This document shows, piece by piece, positions 1 through 7,247 of a stretch of DNA of 45,855 bases. A model generated the notes under the pieces. It was not told the origin of the DNA and ran no database searches. It saw only the letters and a list, made by a program, of their open reading frames with translations. The translations under genes were made by a program, and so were the position numbers. Source of the DNA: Clostridiaceae bacterium (lineage in GTDB: Bacteria; Bacillota; Clostridia; Oscillospirales; Acutalibacteraceae); NCBI GenBank assembly GCA_904501705.1, contig CAJGCA010000004.1, forward strand, positions 1 through 45,855, in the 5' to 3' direction. Within the stretch, counting starts at the first letter, position 1. Every line of letters starts with the position of its first letter.

Positions 1-141
1 CGCCCAATAATGTGAAAATCTTTGTGGGCATTATTCAAATTCAACAATTTCGGTTTCGTCCTCAATCCAATTTGATGCGTCAATGGCTTTTCCTTTTGTG
101 GAAAATATGGCTTTGTGCTTTTGGGATGAAGCCCAATAATA
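1..141. repeat. Left copy of 141-bp terminal direct repeat
   Basis: Bases 1-141 are identical to 45715-45855. The repeat lies inside two ordinary overlapping genes rather than in a d-loop or cos-like region, and both are continuous if the ends are joined. The simplest reading is an assembly overlap of a circular or circularly permuted genome; 141 is also a usual maximum k-mer of short-read assemblers. Unique genome length is then 45,714 bp. Confidence 0.95.
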
Positions 142-207
142 AAGAATCAATTTGCCATTTGCTTTGTTTCGCAAACCATACAATTTTTGGTATTCGCTTG
201 TTCTCAT
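31..207 (-). CDS. Small basic phage protein, 58 aa, function unknown
   Basis: A 58-codon gene beginning MRTSEYQKLYGLR and ending EIVEFE. Its ATG lies one base after the stop of the RuvC-like gene upstream (TGATATG), and its TAA shares a base with the ATG of the next gene (TAATG). That tight coupling is the main evidence that it is translated. The first half is basic and the last dozen residues acidic. Its start resembles the RuvC-like protein's C-terminus (EYQKLF), with a matching stretch of DNA. It spans the contig end, so a 5'-truncated copy lies at 45745-45855. No domain recognised. Confidence 0.75.
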   Translation of the reverse strand: MRTSEYQKLYGLRNKANGKLILYYWASSQKHKAIFSTKGKAIDASNWIEDETEIVEFE

Positions 208-208
208 A

Positions 209-769
209 TCAAAACAACTTTTGGTATTCTCTTTCCGGCAAATTCGCCTTTACCCATTTCGGTTCGTTGACCAAAGCCCAACGGCCAAAATGCATTAACA
301 ACAGGGCATCGGCATTCCATAAGGATACATCCACGCCCGGATAATATTGCGCCGCCGCTTCCTTATACCGGCGTTTGCGGTCCGCCTTTTCCATATGGTC
401 CCCGCGCACCCTCAATTTCAATTTCGTTTGCCACGTCAATGGATGCGTTAAGACATACGGGATGCCGGCCGTTTCGATAAGGGCTTTCAAATGTTCAAAA
501 TTGGCCATCATCTTTTGAATGCGGTACAACTTGCCCATTGCGGCCCGGTCCCCCTGTACGGCAACATCATCCGGACGTACTGATAACTTTTCAAGAAAGA
601 CAATTGGTTTGTAATTCTCAACGTAATAGGCAAAGAAATCCCGCAATTCGGTTATGTCTTTCGGCATCTTCACGGTCTTTGTCTTTTGGCCGGGAATAAA
701 TACGGCGATTCCACCGGCCGCACCGGGGTCCACCCCGATAACACAATTGATTTTTATTTTCTGTTCCAT
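209..769 (-). CDS. RuvC-like Holliday junction resolvase
   Basis: A 186-aa protein with an RNase H-like fold start: IGVDPGAAGG near the N-terminus (catalytic Asp14), a hydrophobic strand ending in FLEK (Glu60), and NADALLL (Asp154), which fit the acidic residues of RuvC-family resolvases. Phage members of this family cut branched DNA before packaging. The length is usual for RuvC-like proteins. The start codon overlaps the stop of the upstream gene (TAATG), and it closes the replication cluster that begins with the initiator at 1672-2466. The third acidic residue is the least certain; the call rests on the DPG and FLEK motifs. Confidence 0.75.
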   Translation of the reverse strand: MEQKIKINCVIGVDPGAAGGIAVFIPGQKTKTVKMPKDITELRDFFAYYVENYKPIVFLEKLSVRPDDVAVQGDRAAMGKLYRIQKMMANFEHLKALIETAGIPYVLTHPLTWQTKLKLRVRGDHMEKADRKRRYKEAAAQYYPGVDVSLWNADALLLMHFGRWALVNEPKWVKANLPEREYQKLF

Positions 770-1668
770 TATTCAAATTTAATGTAATCAGTTATTTCAA
801 TGCCATCGGCAACCATCTTATCAAATGCCGCCGTTAACGCCTTGCGCCGGGCCATCGTGAATGCCCCGTGTTGTAATTCCGGCGCATCGGTTCCCGCCTG
901 TTCCAACCGGCGAATATCTGAAACCATCCCTTTGCGGGCATACAAATTTATCATCCGGTAATAGATTGCTTTTTGTTCATCAATCGTAACGGCTATTTTC
1001 GGGGCCAATCCCGCATCCGCTAACAGTTGATAATATAACATTTCGGCAATCGCGGAAATACCGGGTAAACGGCCGTTTTCCTTGAAATATTCGAATGCCT
1101 GTATGCAATCGCGTTTGGTTTCATTTCGCAACTTTGTTTTATCAACTGATTCAATTTCCGATTCAAGTTCCGGCGGCATTGCATCCATCGCTTTTTTCAA
1201 TACGGCCGCCCGTCTGTATTTGTATGCGTTCAATATCTTGCATACATATTCAGCGTTGAATTGCTGATAATGCCCCCGGTCGGCTTGACCGTCCCGGCCC
1301 TTGGGCAAGTATTCATCCAATTCGCCGGTTAGCGACATTTCAAACGCCATCCGGAAATCCTTTAACGTAAATGTCGGATAATACCTTTTCAGTATTTCGG
1401 CGGTACGGATAACCAAATATTGCCGGTCGCTTTCATCCGTTGCACGGTATCCAACATCCTTGCATATCCACGTTAATGCGGTGGCAAGTTCGGAAGAAAG
1501 TTCAACCGGCGTATGTTCGGCAATCGTCTTTGCCGTGGATGCAAGAAATACGGCCCTTTCGACGGGAACCAATACGGCCATAACGTCCGGATTCTTTGCC
1601 ATATCCCGGCGAATCATAACGGCCGATTTCCGGACCGGCGCAACCATTATTTTGTTGTTCTGTTCCAT
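769..1668 (-). CDS. Replication-cluster protein of unknown function, 299 aa
   Basis: A soluble 299-aa protein between the replication initiator (3 nt upstream) and the RuvC-like resolvase (TAATG overlap downstream). It is rich in Arg, Glu and Ala and predicted largely helical, with no Walker motif, zinc site or membrane segment visible. The position right after an initiator is where phages of this kind often encode a helicase loader or another replication accessory protein. That role is inferred from position only. A start at Met8 (MVAPVRKSA) is possible; I keep the first ATG because it follows the upstream stop directly. Confidence 0.75.
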   Translation of the reverse strand: MEQNNKIMVAPVRKSAVMIRRDMAKNPDVMAVLVPVERAVFLASTAKTIAEHTPVELSSELATALTWICKDVGYRATDESDRQYLVIRTAEILKRYYPTFTLKDFRMAFEMSLTGELDEYLPKGRDGQADRGHYQQFNAEYVCKILNAYKYRRAAVLKKAMDAMPPELESEIESVDKTKLRNETKRDCIQAFEYFKENGRLPGISAIAEMLYYQLLADAGLAPKIAVTIDEQKAIYYRMINLYARKGMVSDIRRLEQAGTDAPELQHGAFTMARRKALTAAFDKMVADGIEITDYIKFE

Positions 1669-1671
1669 TGC

Positions 1672-2466
1672 TTAATCGGCCATATCTTGTAAATACTTGA
1701 TTGCATCCGGGGACAATCCCGGGCCGGTTCCGCTTTTCCGGTGCAACTTGCCCTTTTCCATATCGCCACGAATAAAGTTCCGGGCCGTGGCAATCCAATC
1801 TTTCATCTTTTTACCCTTTTGCGCGGACCAATCCGCAACGGCGTGGTAATAATACACAATTTCCACATCGGCAAATTCCGGGGCCGTAAATTCGGCGGCA
1901 AATGCGTTGTAATCAGCAAACCGGGAATTTTCAAACAGACACGCGGCCGGTTCGGCGGTCCGGCGTGGCCGGGTAACTGTAATCGTTTCAAATGCCGGTT
2001 CGGACGGGAACAAACCGCCATCGGCGGATTTATCTTCAATGTTCGGATTGGTAATGTTATAGTTATTATTTACCGGGTCCGTTTTCGGACCATTTGCCGG
2101 TCCGTTTTCGGTCTTTTCTTGGTCCGTTTTCGGACTATTTGACCGGATTTGTTCTTTTTTCTTATTCCAATATGCGCAACGGGATGTGAACCGAACGTAT
2201 TTAATGCGGCCCAACTTGGTTAATTCAACAAATCCCATATCGGCTAATTCCGTTATGTTCTTGTAACAACGTTTGGCAACGCCGAACAGTAACGGGAAAT
2301 CTTCGGCCATCTTTTCGTCGGAATATTGATACCATACGTATCCGTCAATGGCAACAGTCTTTGACCATACCGGCAACGTCATAAACGCCGCCAAAGTTGA
2401 AACCTGTACCAAAGACAATTCGTTGATTATGGCAAATTCTTGGTCTATTGTAAAACCGTATGTCAT
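1672..2466 (-). CDS. Replication initiator-like protein with winged-helix N-terminus
   Basis: A 264-aa protein. The first ~115 residues read like a winged helix: an amphipathic stretch around QVSTLAAFMTLPVW, then KRCYKNITELADMGFVELTK as a probable recognition helix and wing. This resembles the N-terminus of O/RepA/DnaD-type initiators. A low-complexity linker follows (about residues 115-150, rich in Pro, Lys, Thr, Asp, Asn), then a C-terminal part with WSAQKGKKMKDWIATARNFI, a DnaD-like motif for recruiting helicase machinery. The linker-coding DNA holds three 13-bp direct repeats next to an AT-rich run, as in the lambda O gene. The ATG overlaps the HNH stop (ATGA). Confidence 0.75.
   Translation of the reverse strand: MTYGFTIDQEFAIINELSLVQVSTLAAFMTLPVWSKTVAIDGYVWYQYSDEKMAEDFPLLFGVAKRCYKNITELADMGFVELTKLGRIKYVRFTSRCAYWNKKKEQIRSNSPKTDQEKTENGPANGPKTDPVNNNYNITNPNIEDKSADGGLFPSEPAFETITVTRPRRTAEPAACLFENSRFADYNAFAAEFTAPEFADVEIVYYYHAVADWSAQKGKKMKDWIATARNFIRGDMEKGKLHRKSGTGPGLSPDAIKYLQDMAD
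2040..2133. repeat. Iteron-like repeats plus AT-rich block; candidate replication origin
   Basis: GGTCCGTTTTCGG occurs exactly three times in direct orientation at 2076-2088, 2099-2111 and 2121-2133, spaced 23 and 22 bp, about two helical turns. Copies 1 and 3 stay similar for some 22 bp. Directly beside them, 2045-2072 is an AT-rich run. Iterons flanked by AT-rich DNA inside the initiator gene are the known layout of lambdoid origins. The caveat is that the repeats also encode a repetitive linker (KTD-type), so coding repetition alone could explain them. Confidence 0.5.
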
Positions 2467-2828
2467 TTTCTAAAACAATTATATGAATTATCAGTATTGT
2501 TGATTTCCCCTTGCGCAATTGCCATATCTTCCCAATCCTTTGTTGTAATCCATCTTATCAAATCGGGCAAAATATCCGCAAACAATTTGAAATATGTTCC
2601 GTACCAACCTATTTGATGGGCATTCATCGCAATTTTCATCAACATTTTTCCATCAATTCCGCATCCAAAAACATTACAAACTAAATGCAATGTTGCGTGT
2701 GTATGCTTTGGTAATAATACCAAATTGTCAATCGCGTTATTTCCACGGTTTCCGTCAATATGGTGTATATCATATTGCGGCGGAATCTTTATGCCATAAT
2801 GTTTTTCGTATAACTTGCGATAATTCAT
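2463..2828 (-). CDS. HNH homing-type endonuclease
   Basis: A 121-aa protein with a compact HNH motif: YDIHHIDGNRGNN, then IDNLVLLPKHTHATLH, giving the paired His, the central Asn and the distal His of the beta-beta-alpha-metal fold. Free-standing HNH proteins of this size are usually selfish homing nucleases. It sits between a promoter with a structured leader and the replication initiator, whose ATG overlaps its stop (ATGA). The gene is visibly more AT-rich than its neighbours, consistent with later acquisition, yet it also lacks the four tetramers missing genome-wide. Confidence 0.85.
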   Translation of the reverse strand: MNYRKLYEKHYGIKIPPQYDIHHIDGNRGNNAIDNLVLLPKHTHATLHLVCNVFGCGIDGKMLMKIAMNAHQIGWYGTYFKLFADILPDLIRWITTKDWEDMAIAQGEINNTDNSYNCFRK

Positions 2829-2833
2829 AAAAC

Positions 2834-2888
2834 AAAAACGCCCCGTATTTGGGTCAACGGTGGCCGCCGTTGGCTTACTTTACAGGGC
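2834..2888 (-). terminator. Terminator-like hairpin just before the HNH start codon
   Basis: On the minus strand GCCCTGTA (2888-2881) pairs with TACGGGGC (2847-2840), 8 bp with one G-U. It encloses a perfect inner hairpin CAACGG-CGGCCA-CCGTTG (2872-2855). The outer stem is followed by GTTTTTG at 2839-2833, and the HNH ATG begins at 2828. It lies inside the leader, so it could act as an attenuator rather than an end point. Confidence 0.55.
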
Positions 2889-2931
2889 ATTAAATTTCCG
2901 TTACGTGTGCGGCCACACACGATTGTTGCCA

Positions 2932-2963
2932 CAAAGATAGTTATTTACAATTCAATTCCAAAA
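2932..2963 (-). promoter_or_regulatory. Bacteroidota promoter for the HNH/replication operon
   Basis: Minus strand TATCTTTG at 2939-2932 matches the -7 element TAnnTTTG, and TTTTG at 2963-2959 matches the -33 element, with a 19-nt spacer. It overlaps the last codons of the PAPS-reductase-family gene and starts a leader of about 100 nt with further small hairpins (GTGTG-TGGCCG-CACAC). Confidence 0.8.
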
Positions 2964-3769
2964 TGTTCTTCCAATGCTTTTTTCGTATCAACCGCCAATT
3001 CGGGGAATAATCCGCCGGTCGTTATGGCCCTGTAATCATCCATCGTTTCACAAAAGAATTGAAAGAAAAACGAATTGTAAACGTTCCGGCCAAATCCTTT
3101 TCCAGCGTTCGGGTGCGTATCGTAAAAGCGCGTTTTGGCTTTGACAATTTGACGAAATAATTTCGGGTATTTCTCATAATCCCGCAAACCATTTTTATAT
3201 GCAAGAGGACAACCAACACAACCCAAACGGCGTTCAACGTGAAATTGTCCGTTTTCATCATAATAAACCGGCGCACATTTTATCCCGCGTTCCTGTATGA
3301 ATTGTGCAACATCCTCATCGGTCCATTCAAGAATCGGCAAATATATTCGGACTTTTTCATTTTTTGAATATACCCGGCACATTTCGGGTTCTTTATATCG
3401 TTTTGCCCGGGCAACTGATTCGCAACGGCGGATTCCTTGTATTGCGCGGTTATATACTTTGTATTCTTTCAAGATTTCGCAACAGAAACGGGCAAACCGG
3501 GACGGTGTACCGCGTTGCTCAACGATTTGCAAAAACGACATTTTCGGTTTCAAGATTGTAACGCCGTTTTCCTTACAATGCGCAATCGTTCCCGGCGGGT
3601 CAATCGTGGTATTCTTGTATATCGCTTCGAATGGAATACCGGCCATTTTGGCGAGTTCCAAGATTACGTCCGAATCCTTGCCGCCGCTATACGACAATTC
3701 AATTGGCCCGTCTTGGGGTATAGATTGCAACAACTTTATTGCAAAATCAATTTTACGTTTTAATTCCAT
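2945..3769 (-). CDS. PAPS reductase-family PP-loop protein
   Basis: A 274-aa protein with a PP-loop nucleotide-binding motif ELSYSGGKDSDV near residue 25, the mark of ATP pyrophosphatases such as CysH, CysD and DndC. Downstream are RFARFCCEILKEY, IKCAPVYY and RLGCVGCPLAY; the CVGC pair with the upstream Cys pair suggests an iron-sulfur or zinc site, as in DndC-like members. Possible roles are sulfur transfer to DNA or RNA, or sulfate assimilation; no DndD/E-like partner is in the window. I chose the ATG at 3769 (MELKRKIDF) because an in-frame ATG at 3799 lies inside the leader hairpin. It has its own promoter and leader. Confidence 0.75.
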   Translation of the reverse strand: MELKRKIDFAIKLLQSIPQDGPIELSYSGGKDSDVILELAKMAGIPFEAIYKNTTIDPPGTIAHCKENGVTILKPKMSFLQIVEQRGTPSRFARFCCEILKEYKVYNRAIQGIRRCESVARAKRYKEPEMCRVYSKNEKVRIYLPILEWTDEDVAQFIQERGIKCAPVYYDENGQFHVERRLGCVGCPLAYKNGLRDYEKYPKLFRQIVKAKTRFYDTHPNAGKGFGRNVYNSFFFQFFCETMDDYRAITTGGLFPELAVDTKKALEEHFGIEL

Positions 3770-3773
3770 AATC

Positions 3774-3821
3774 AAAAAAATTCCCGGCATTTGGGCCACG
3801 ACGCACCAAATACCGGGAATC
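3774..3821 (-). terminator. Candidate attenuator before the PP-loop gene
   Basis: Minus strand ATTCCCGG and TTTGG pair with CCAAA and CCGGGAAT (a TA/TG mismatch between the two blocks), followed by seven T at 3780-3774. The ATG is five bases further on. The loop holds GTCGTGG (3802-3796), perfectly complementary to CCACGAC (3865-3859) earlier in the same leader, so an alternative fold is possible. It would terminate most transcripts unless relieved. Confidence 0.65.
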
Positions 3822-3881
3822 GAACCGCAAAGGGTTAGCGATAATTTTCCGTTCGTTGGTCGTGGGCAACGTTATTCGGTG

Positions 3882-3912
3882 CAAATATAGTTATTTTTCT
3901 TTTCCCGGCAAT
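3882..3912 (-). promoter_or_regulatory. Promoter of the PP-loop gene
   Basis: Minus strand TATATTTG at 3889-3882 is a full TAnnTTTG match. ATTG at 3912-3909, 19 nt upstream, is one base off the TTTG box. Transcription would start near 3877 and make a leader of about 108 nt before the ATG at 3769. The promoter overlaps the end of the 3891-4616 gene. Confidence 0.65.
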
Positions 3913-4616
3913 AGTAACGACAAATTTTGTGTGGGGGCCATCGCATCCCGGATTTGGGCAATTCGGTTATCATTTGCCACAAGGGAAACAACCGGGTATC
4001 TTGAATTTGTGTTTGGCTTGTTGCTTTTGGCAAACTGTACCGACAAATCAAATACGGTTCCGGTTACGGTTCCCCGCATTGCCTGTACACCGTCGAATGA
4101 TTCCCGGATGTTCCGGATTGATGATGCCTTGCCCTTTGTGCTGAACTGCCACACGCCCACAATGCCACGAACGGCCGGGATAATGAACCGCAACGTTAAG
4201 ACGATATCCCAATTTTCGGCCCCGCGTTTCGTCGGATTATTGGCCGTAATCTGTTGCATTATATCCGGGTATTGGTCCACGGAATACGGGGCATATTTCT
4301 TACCATCCCATATTTCGAAAATACGGCCATCCCCACGGGCAACCAATGCACCCTTATCATCACGATATTCGTACCTCTCGTTGCATACCTTTTCCGCTTC
4401 ATCAGATGGGAAAACAACTTGAATCGTTGCGGGTTTTTCGCCCAACGCTTGCGCAAACATACCGGCATATTTCCCCGATGGTATGAAATAATCCACGGAA
4501 ACCGGGTATTCCTTGCCGTTTTGGCCCATCTGTTTTTTACCGATGTGCAACCGGCCGATTTCGGGTAATTCAAGGATTCCCGCGCCCTGTTCGGGCCTGT
4601 ATATTCTTCCGCCCAT
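3891..4616 (-). CDS. Gp3-like (hydrolase or metal-binding) protein
   Basis: A 241-aa soluble protein opening with ILELPEIGRLHIGKK, a segment spaced like the start of phiC31 Gp3-type proteins, a family that includes recombination directionality factors and proteins annotated as hydrolase or metal-binding. No catalytic motif is clear. It follows the PD-(D/E)XK nuclease gene and a small linking gene, so a recombination role as partner of that nuclease is possible. With no integrase in the genome, a directionality-factor role is unlikely. The stop lies within the promoter of the next gene. Family assignment is tentative; the gene itself is secure. Confidence 0.5.
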   Translation of the reverse strand: MGGRIYRPEQGAGILELPEIGRLHIGKKQMGQNGKEYPVSVDYFIPSGKYAGMFAQALGEKPATIQVVFPSDEAEKVCNERYEYRDDKGALVARGDGRIFEIWDGKKYAPYSVDQYPDIMQQITANNPTKRGAENWDIVLTLRFIIPAVRGIVGVWQFSTKGKASSIRNIRESFDGVQAMRGTVTGTVFDLSVQFAKSNKPNTNSRYPVVSLVANDNRIAQIRDAMAPTQNLSLLLPGKEK

Positions 4617-4618
4617 AA

Positions 4619-4972
4619 TTACAATTCTTTTGGTGTTGATGGTTCGGAAAATGCATAACGTTGGATTGCATCAGCAAACGCGTTTTGTGCATTTTCCATC
4701 GCCTTTTTCAATTTTTCGACGTGTTCGGAACGGCGCATAAGTTGGGCCAATTCGGCATCCTCAATATTTACATACCAAACGCCGAACGATGAATTGGTTT
4801 CGTGAATTTCGGTTGCATCCTCTTTGGCAACACAACGCGGTGTCCATCTGTTTAATTCAACCGCACGGGTTCCGTTTTGGAATTGCTCAATAAGACGAAC
4901 ACGGAAAACGTCTATTGAATCCATTTGCACCCTATAAACCGGGGAACCAATTGTTAAATCTTTGACAGTCAT
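4619..4972 (-). CDS. Conserved small phage protein, 117 aa, unknown
   Basis: Begins MTVKDLTIGSPVYRVQ with the ATG one base after the upstream stop (TAATATG). An ATG 18 nt upstream at 4990 would overlap the nuclease gene and is less likely. The N-terminal half looks beta-rich; the C-terminal half (from about NIEDAELAQLMRRSEHVEKL) is a charged helix likely to form a coiled coil. It lies 2 nt before the Gp3-like gene, so it belongs to the same recombination operon. Function unknown. Confidence 0.7.
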   Translation of the reverse strand: MTVKDLTIGSPVYRVQMDSIDVFRVRLIEQFQNGTRAVELNRWTPRCVAKEDATEIHETNSSFGVWYVNIEDAELAQLMRRSEHVEKLKKAMENAQNAFADAIQRYAFSEPSTPKEL

Positions 4973-4973
4973 A

Positions 4974-6383
4974 TTACAATTCGATTTCATCGTTTAACAA
5001 ATTATCCTTTGCCGCCTGTTCCGCCATCTGTTCCGCCGTGGGGCCGGCGGGTTTGGCCGGTTCCGGTTCGTTTTCCCACGGCAAATGGTCGTTTTCCGGC
5101 TCAACATATCCGGCGCGGGCCTTTGCTTCAATGCACGGGTCGCCGTGTTCCCCTAAACAATAATCGCAATTCTTTTCGTGGCAATAGTTGTCGCAAACAT
5201 CATACGGTGTGGGCGCACCACCGGCCCGGATAATTCTTTTCAGATTTTCCGTTTTAACGGGCTTTTCCGGTTCGGACGGGGTATTTACCGGTTCGGCGGC
5301 TTTCTTGTGAACAACGCCCTTTTTACGGGCCTTTTCGGCGGGCTTGGATTCTTCGGGCTTTTCCGGGGCCTTTGCCGCCTGTTCGGGGGCATCCTTTTCC
5401 GCTTTGCGGGTCTTTATCAGTTCAGACAACGAAAGCGTCAACACATTGTCGGAAATCTTGCCGTTGTCAAGGTCAAGAACGCCGCGAACAATCGTTAATG
5501 TGTTATCCCGCTTTTCATCCTCAATGGTCGCAAGGGCTAACAGATGCGGCAATTTCTTTGCATTGACCGAATCGGTTTGGTCTTTCAGATTGTACGACGG
5601 GGCCTTGCGCCAATCCTTTGGCGAAAAGTTAAACACACGTTCCACCGGGGAATCGGGGTAATTGAAATTCCACATATCCCGGTATAAATGTAGTTGCAAT
5701 TCGTGTTCTTCGAAAAAGCCTTTGCGGCCGCTTTTGAAATCCACAATGGCCCGGAATATCTTTCCGCTTTTCGGGTCTGTCATTACGCACGGCAAATCAA
5801 GGCAACCGGCATAATGGTAAACCGGATGTACCAAAGCAATTTCAACGGCCAAAGGTTTAACGTTGTAATCCCGGACAAATTGCGCAAATGCCAATACGTC
5901 CTTTCTGATTTTCGGCAACCATTCGGCAAATACCTTTTCGGGCAAATTTCCCTTTTCCATATAGGACAACAGGGCCGCCGGGACGGAATCGAAATCGTAA
6001 CGCCTGTTGATAATCAGTTGTTCGAACTGAATGTGCATAAACGTTCCGTATGCCGCCGCAAGGTCGCGTTTTTCGGTCGCGCCATCCTTGCCGTTTGTAA
6101 GCATCCATTCCAACAGGACCGGGGACGTGGGCATTACCTGTTTCAACAACGTGGTAACGGACGGGTAAAATTCCGGGTTCCCGGCTTCGTCGTAACGGTA
6201 ATAATAACGGTGTCCGTCTGAATTGAGTTGAAACACCCGGTATGGGGGTTCCCTCAATGCCGATGCATCGAAAAACAATGCGCGGATTTCCTCAACAGTC
6301 ATTCCGGGCGCAATTTCGGTTTTCTGTTCCTGTTCCGGTTCGGTCAATGCGGCCAATTCCGGATTTTCATTTACTTTTTCCAT
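4974..6383 (-). CDS. PD-(D/E)XK nuclease (RecB/Cas4-like exonuclease)
   Basis: A 469-aa protein. Motifs for a PD-(D/E)XK fold run in order: a conserved His in GTFMHIQFEQL, then GCLDLPCVM, then IVDFKSG with the catalytic D-x-K, and QLHLYRDMW as the helical Q-x3-Y of the RecB family. After about residue 310 comes a long Pro/Glu/Lys/Ala-rich linker, then a Cys-rich cluster (CDNYCHEKNCDYCLGEHGDPC-type spacing) that may bind metal, and an acidic tail. Such phage nucleases resect double-strand ends for annealing-type recombination. The start codon is immediately preceded by GCGATACG, shared with three other genes. Confidence 0.8.
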   Translation of the reverse strand: MEKVNENPELAALTEPEQEQKTEIAPGMTVEEIRALFFDASALREPPYRVFQLNSDGHRYYYRYDEAGNPEFYPSVTTLLKQVMPTSPVLLEWMLTNGKDGATEKRDLAAAYGTFMHIQFEQLIINRRYDFDSVPAALLSYMEKGNLPEKVFAEWLPKIRKDVLAFAQFVRDYNVKPLAVEIALVHPVYHYAGCLDLPCVMTDPKSGKIFRAIVDFKSGRKGFFEEHELQLHLYRDMWNFNYPDSPVERVFNFSPKDWRKAPSYNLKDQTDSVNAKKLPHLLALATIEDEKRDNTLTIVRGVLDLDNGKISDNVLTLSLSELIKTRKAEKDAPEQAAKAPEKPEESKPAEKARKKGVVHKKAAEPVNTPSEPEKPVKTENLKRIIRAGGAPTPYDVCDNYCHEKNCDYCLGEHGDPCIEAKARAGYVEPENDHLPWENEPEPAKPAGPTAEQMAEQAAKDNLLNDEIEL

Positions 6384-6398
6384 CGTATCGCAATTTGG

Positions 6399-6566
6399 TT
6401 ATTTCTTTTTTCCTCTGACATATTCGGCCATAAACGCCACACATATTCCGGTGGCAGACATCGCCAAAATAACTAATGGCCATATTTTGCCTAACAAACC
6501 GGCAATCGTGCATATCAGCACCAAACCCCATATAATGGCCCAAAAAAGATTCAAATAATTGTCCAT
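6399..6566 (-). CDS. Two-span membrane microprotein, 55 aa
   Basis: A 55-codon gene starting MDNYLNLFWAIIWG with two hydrophobic segments (about residues 8-25 and 28-46) separated by GKIW, and a basic tail RGKKK. It fills the gap between the HTH gene (3 nt upstream) and the nuclease gene (15 nt downstream), in step with the operon. Early phage two-span proteins often target the host envelope or exclusion, but nothing here identifies the role. Confidence 0.7.
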   Translation of the reverse strand: MDNYLNLFWAIIWGLVLICTIAGLLGKIWPLVILAMSATGICVAFMAEYVRGKKK

Positions 6567-6569
6567 TTC

Positions 6570-6800
6570 TTAATCGTTCGAAAGGCCAAACAGGAAATCC
6601 GCCGTGCATCCCGTCATTTCGCAAATGATACCAACCCAATTAATATAAATTCGGGCCGTTGAACCATTGCACAATGCGGTCATATTTACTTGTTGACCGG
6701 CGGGCGTGGAATCGGGCCACAGACGGGCCGCAATATCCTTTTTGAATACCTTTTTGCCCTGTCTTTTAGCGCGGGCAATCGCTTCTTCAATTCGCATCAT
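6570..6800 (-). CDS. Small Cro-like helix-turn-helix protein
   Basis: A 76-aa protein with a likely Cro/C1-type helix-turn-helix: KKDIAARLWPDSTPAGQQVN as the first helices, MTALCNGSTARI as the recognition region, then GIICEMTGCTADFLFGL, which resembles the last helix of XRE-type domains. The ATG overlaps the upstream stop (ATGATGA). It is the only obvious DNA-binding regulator in the early region and a candidate for binding the inverted repeat at 9284-9300, though that link is inference. Confidence 0.65.
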   Translation of the reverse strand: MMRIEEAIARAKRQGKKVFKKDIAARLWPDSTPAGQQVNMTALCNGSTARIYINWVGIICEMTGCTADFLFGLSND

Positions 6801-7240
6801 AATTCTTTTTCGCTTTTAATGATTTCGCCACATTCGCGGCAACGATAAACATAATTGTCAATAACATATGAATTGGGCGTAAGATAATCGCCATCTTTCA
6901 ATTCGTGGCCCTCTGTTTCCATATATTCCAATTCTCCCCCACAATCCGGGCAACCACCATCCCCAATGATAACAAGTTTGCAAAAGGCATCGAACACATC
7001 GGCCGAAATGGAATGTTCATCGTCCCCATAAAGATATTCAGCCAATACGGCGCAAACGTCTTTCACGTAACGGGGGCCGGTCGCTTCCATAACGGTGCGC
7101 GTGATGTTGTCCGGGTCACTATCAATCATACCGGCATCAATGAAGCGGGCGCAAAGTTCAACGGCCACGGTTTCGAGGTCAACGGGTGCCACCTTTGCGG
7201 CCGCAACCATTTTCAAATTTTCGTCAATCTTGAATTTCAT
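6797..7240 (-). CDS. Zinc-ribbon early protein, 147 aa
   Basis: Start at MKFKIDENLKMVAAAKVAP; an in-frame start further upstream would have to be translated through the leader hairpins and is rejected. The first ~85 residues are helical and acidic. The C-terminus has CPDCGGELEYMET and YRCRECGEIIKS, a classical CxxC...CxxC zinc ribbon. A nucleic-acid or protein adaptor role is plausible, and no enzyme motif is present. It is preceded by two of the recurring GC-rich hairpins (7248-7292). Confidence 0.7.
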   Translation of the reverse strand: MKFKIDENLKMVAAAKVAPVDLETVAVELCARFIDAGMIDSDPDNITRTVMEATGPRYVKDVCAVLAEYLYGDDEHSISADVFDAFCKLVIIGDGGCPDCGGELEYMETEGHELKDGDYLTPNSYVIDNYVYRCRECGEIIKSEKEL

Positions 7241-7247
7241 AATATTG

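Noticed and set aside
1..141. True long terminal repeats of a packaged linear genome
   Set aside because: The repeat lies within coding sequence and has exactly an assembler k-mer length.
12..344. Long plus-strand open frames at the left end and over most minus-strand genes
   Set aside because: They mirror real minus-strand genes, have no promoter or ribosome-binding context and give low-complexity, Phe/Arg-rich products.
2076..2133. CRISPR-like array
   Set aside because: Only three 13-bp repeats, within a coding frame, with 9-10 bp between them; too short for repeat-spacer units.
3795..3890. tRNA-like end (GGTTCGATTCCCGG and pairing GCACC/GGTGC) in the PP-loop leader
   Set aside because: The T-stem does not pair, the D and anticodon arms are missing, and the same bases form a better terminator hairpin. 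The GCACC end is also inside the -7 element and probably not transcribed.
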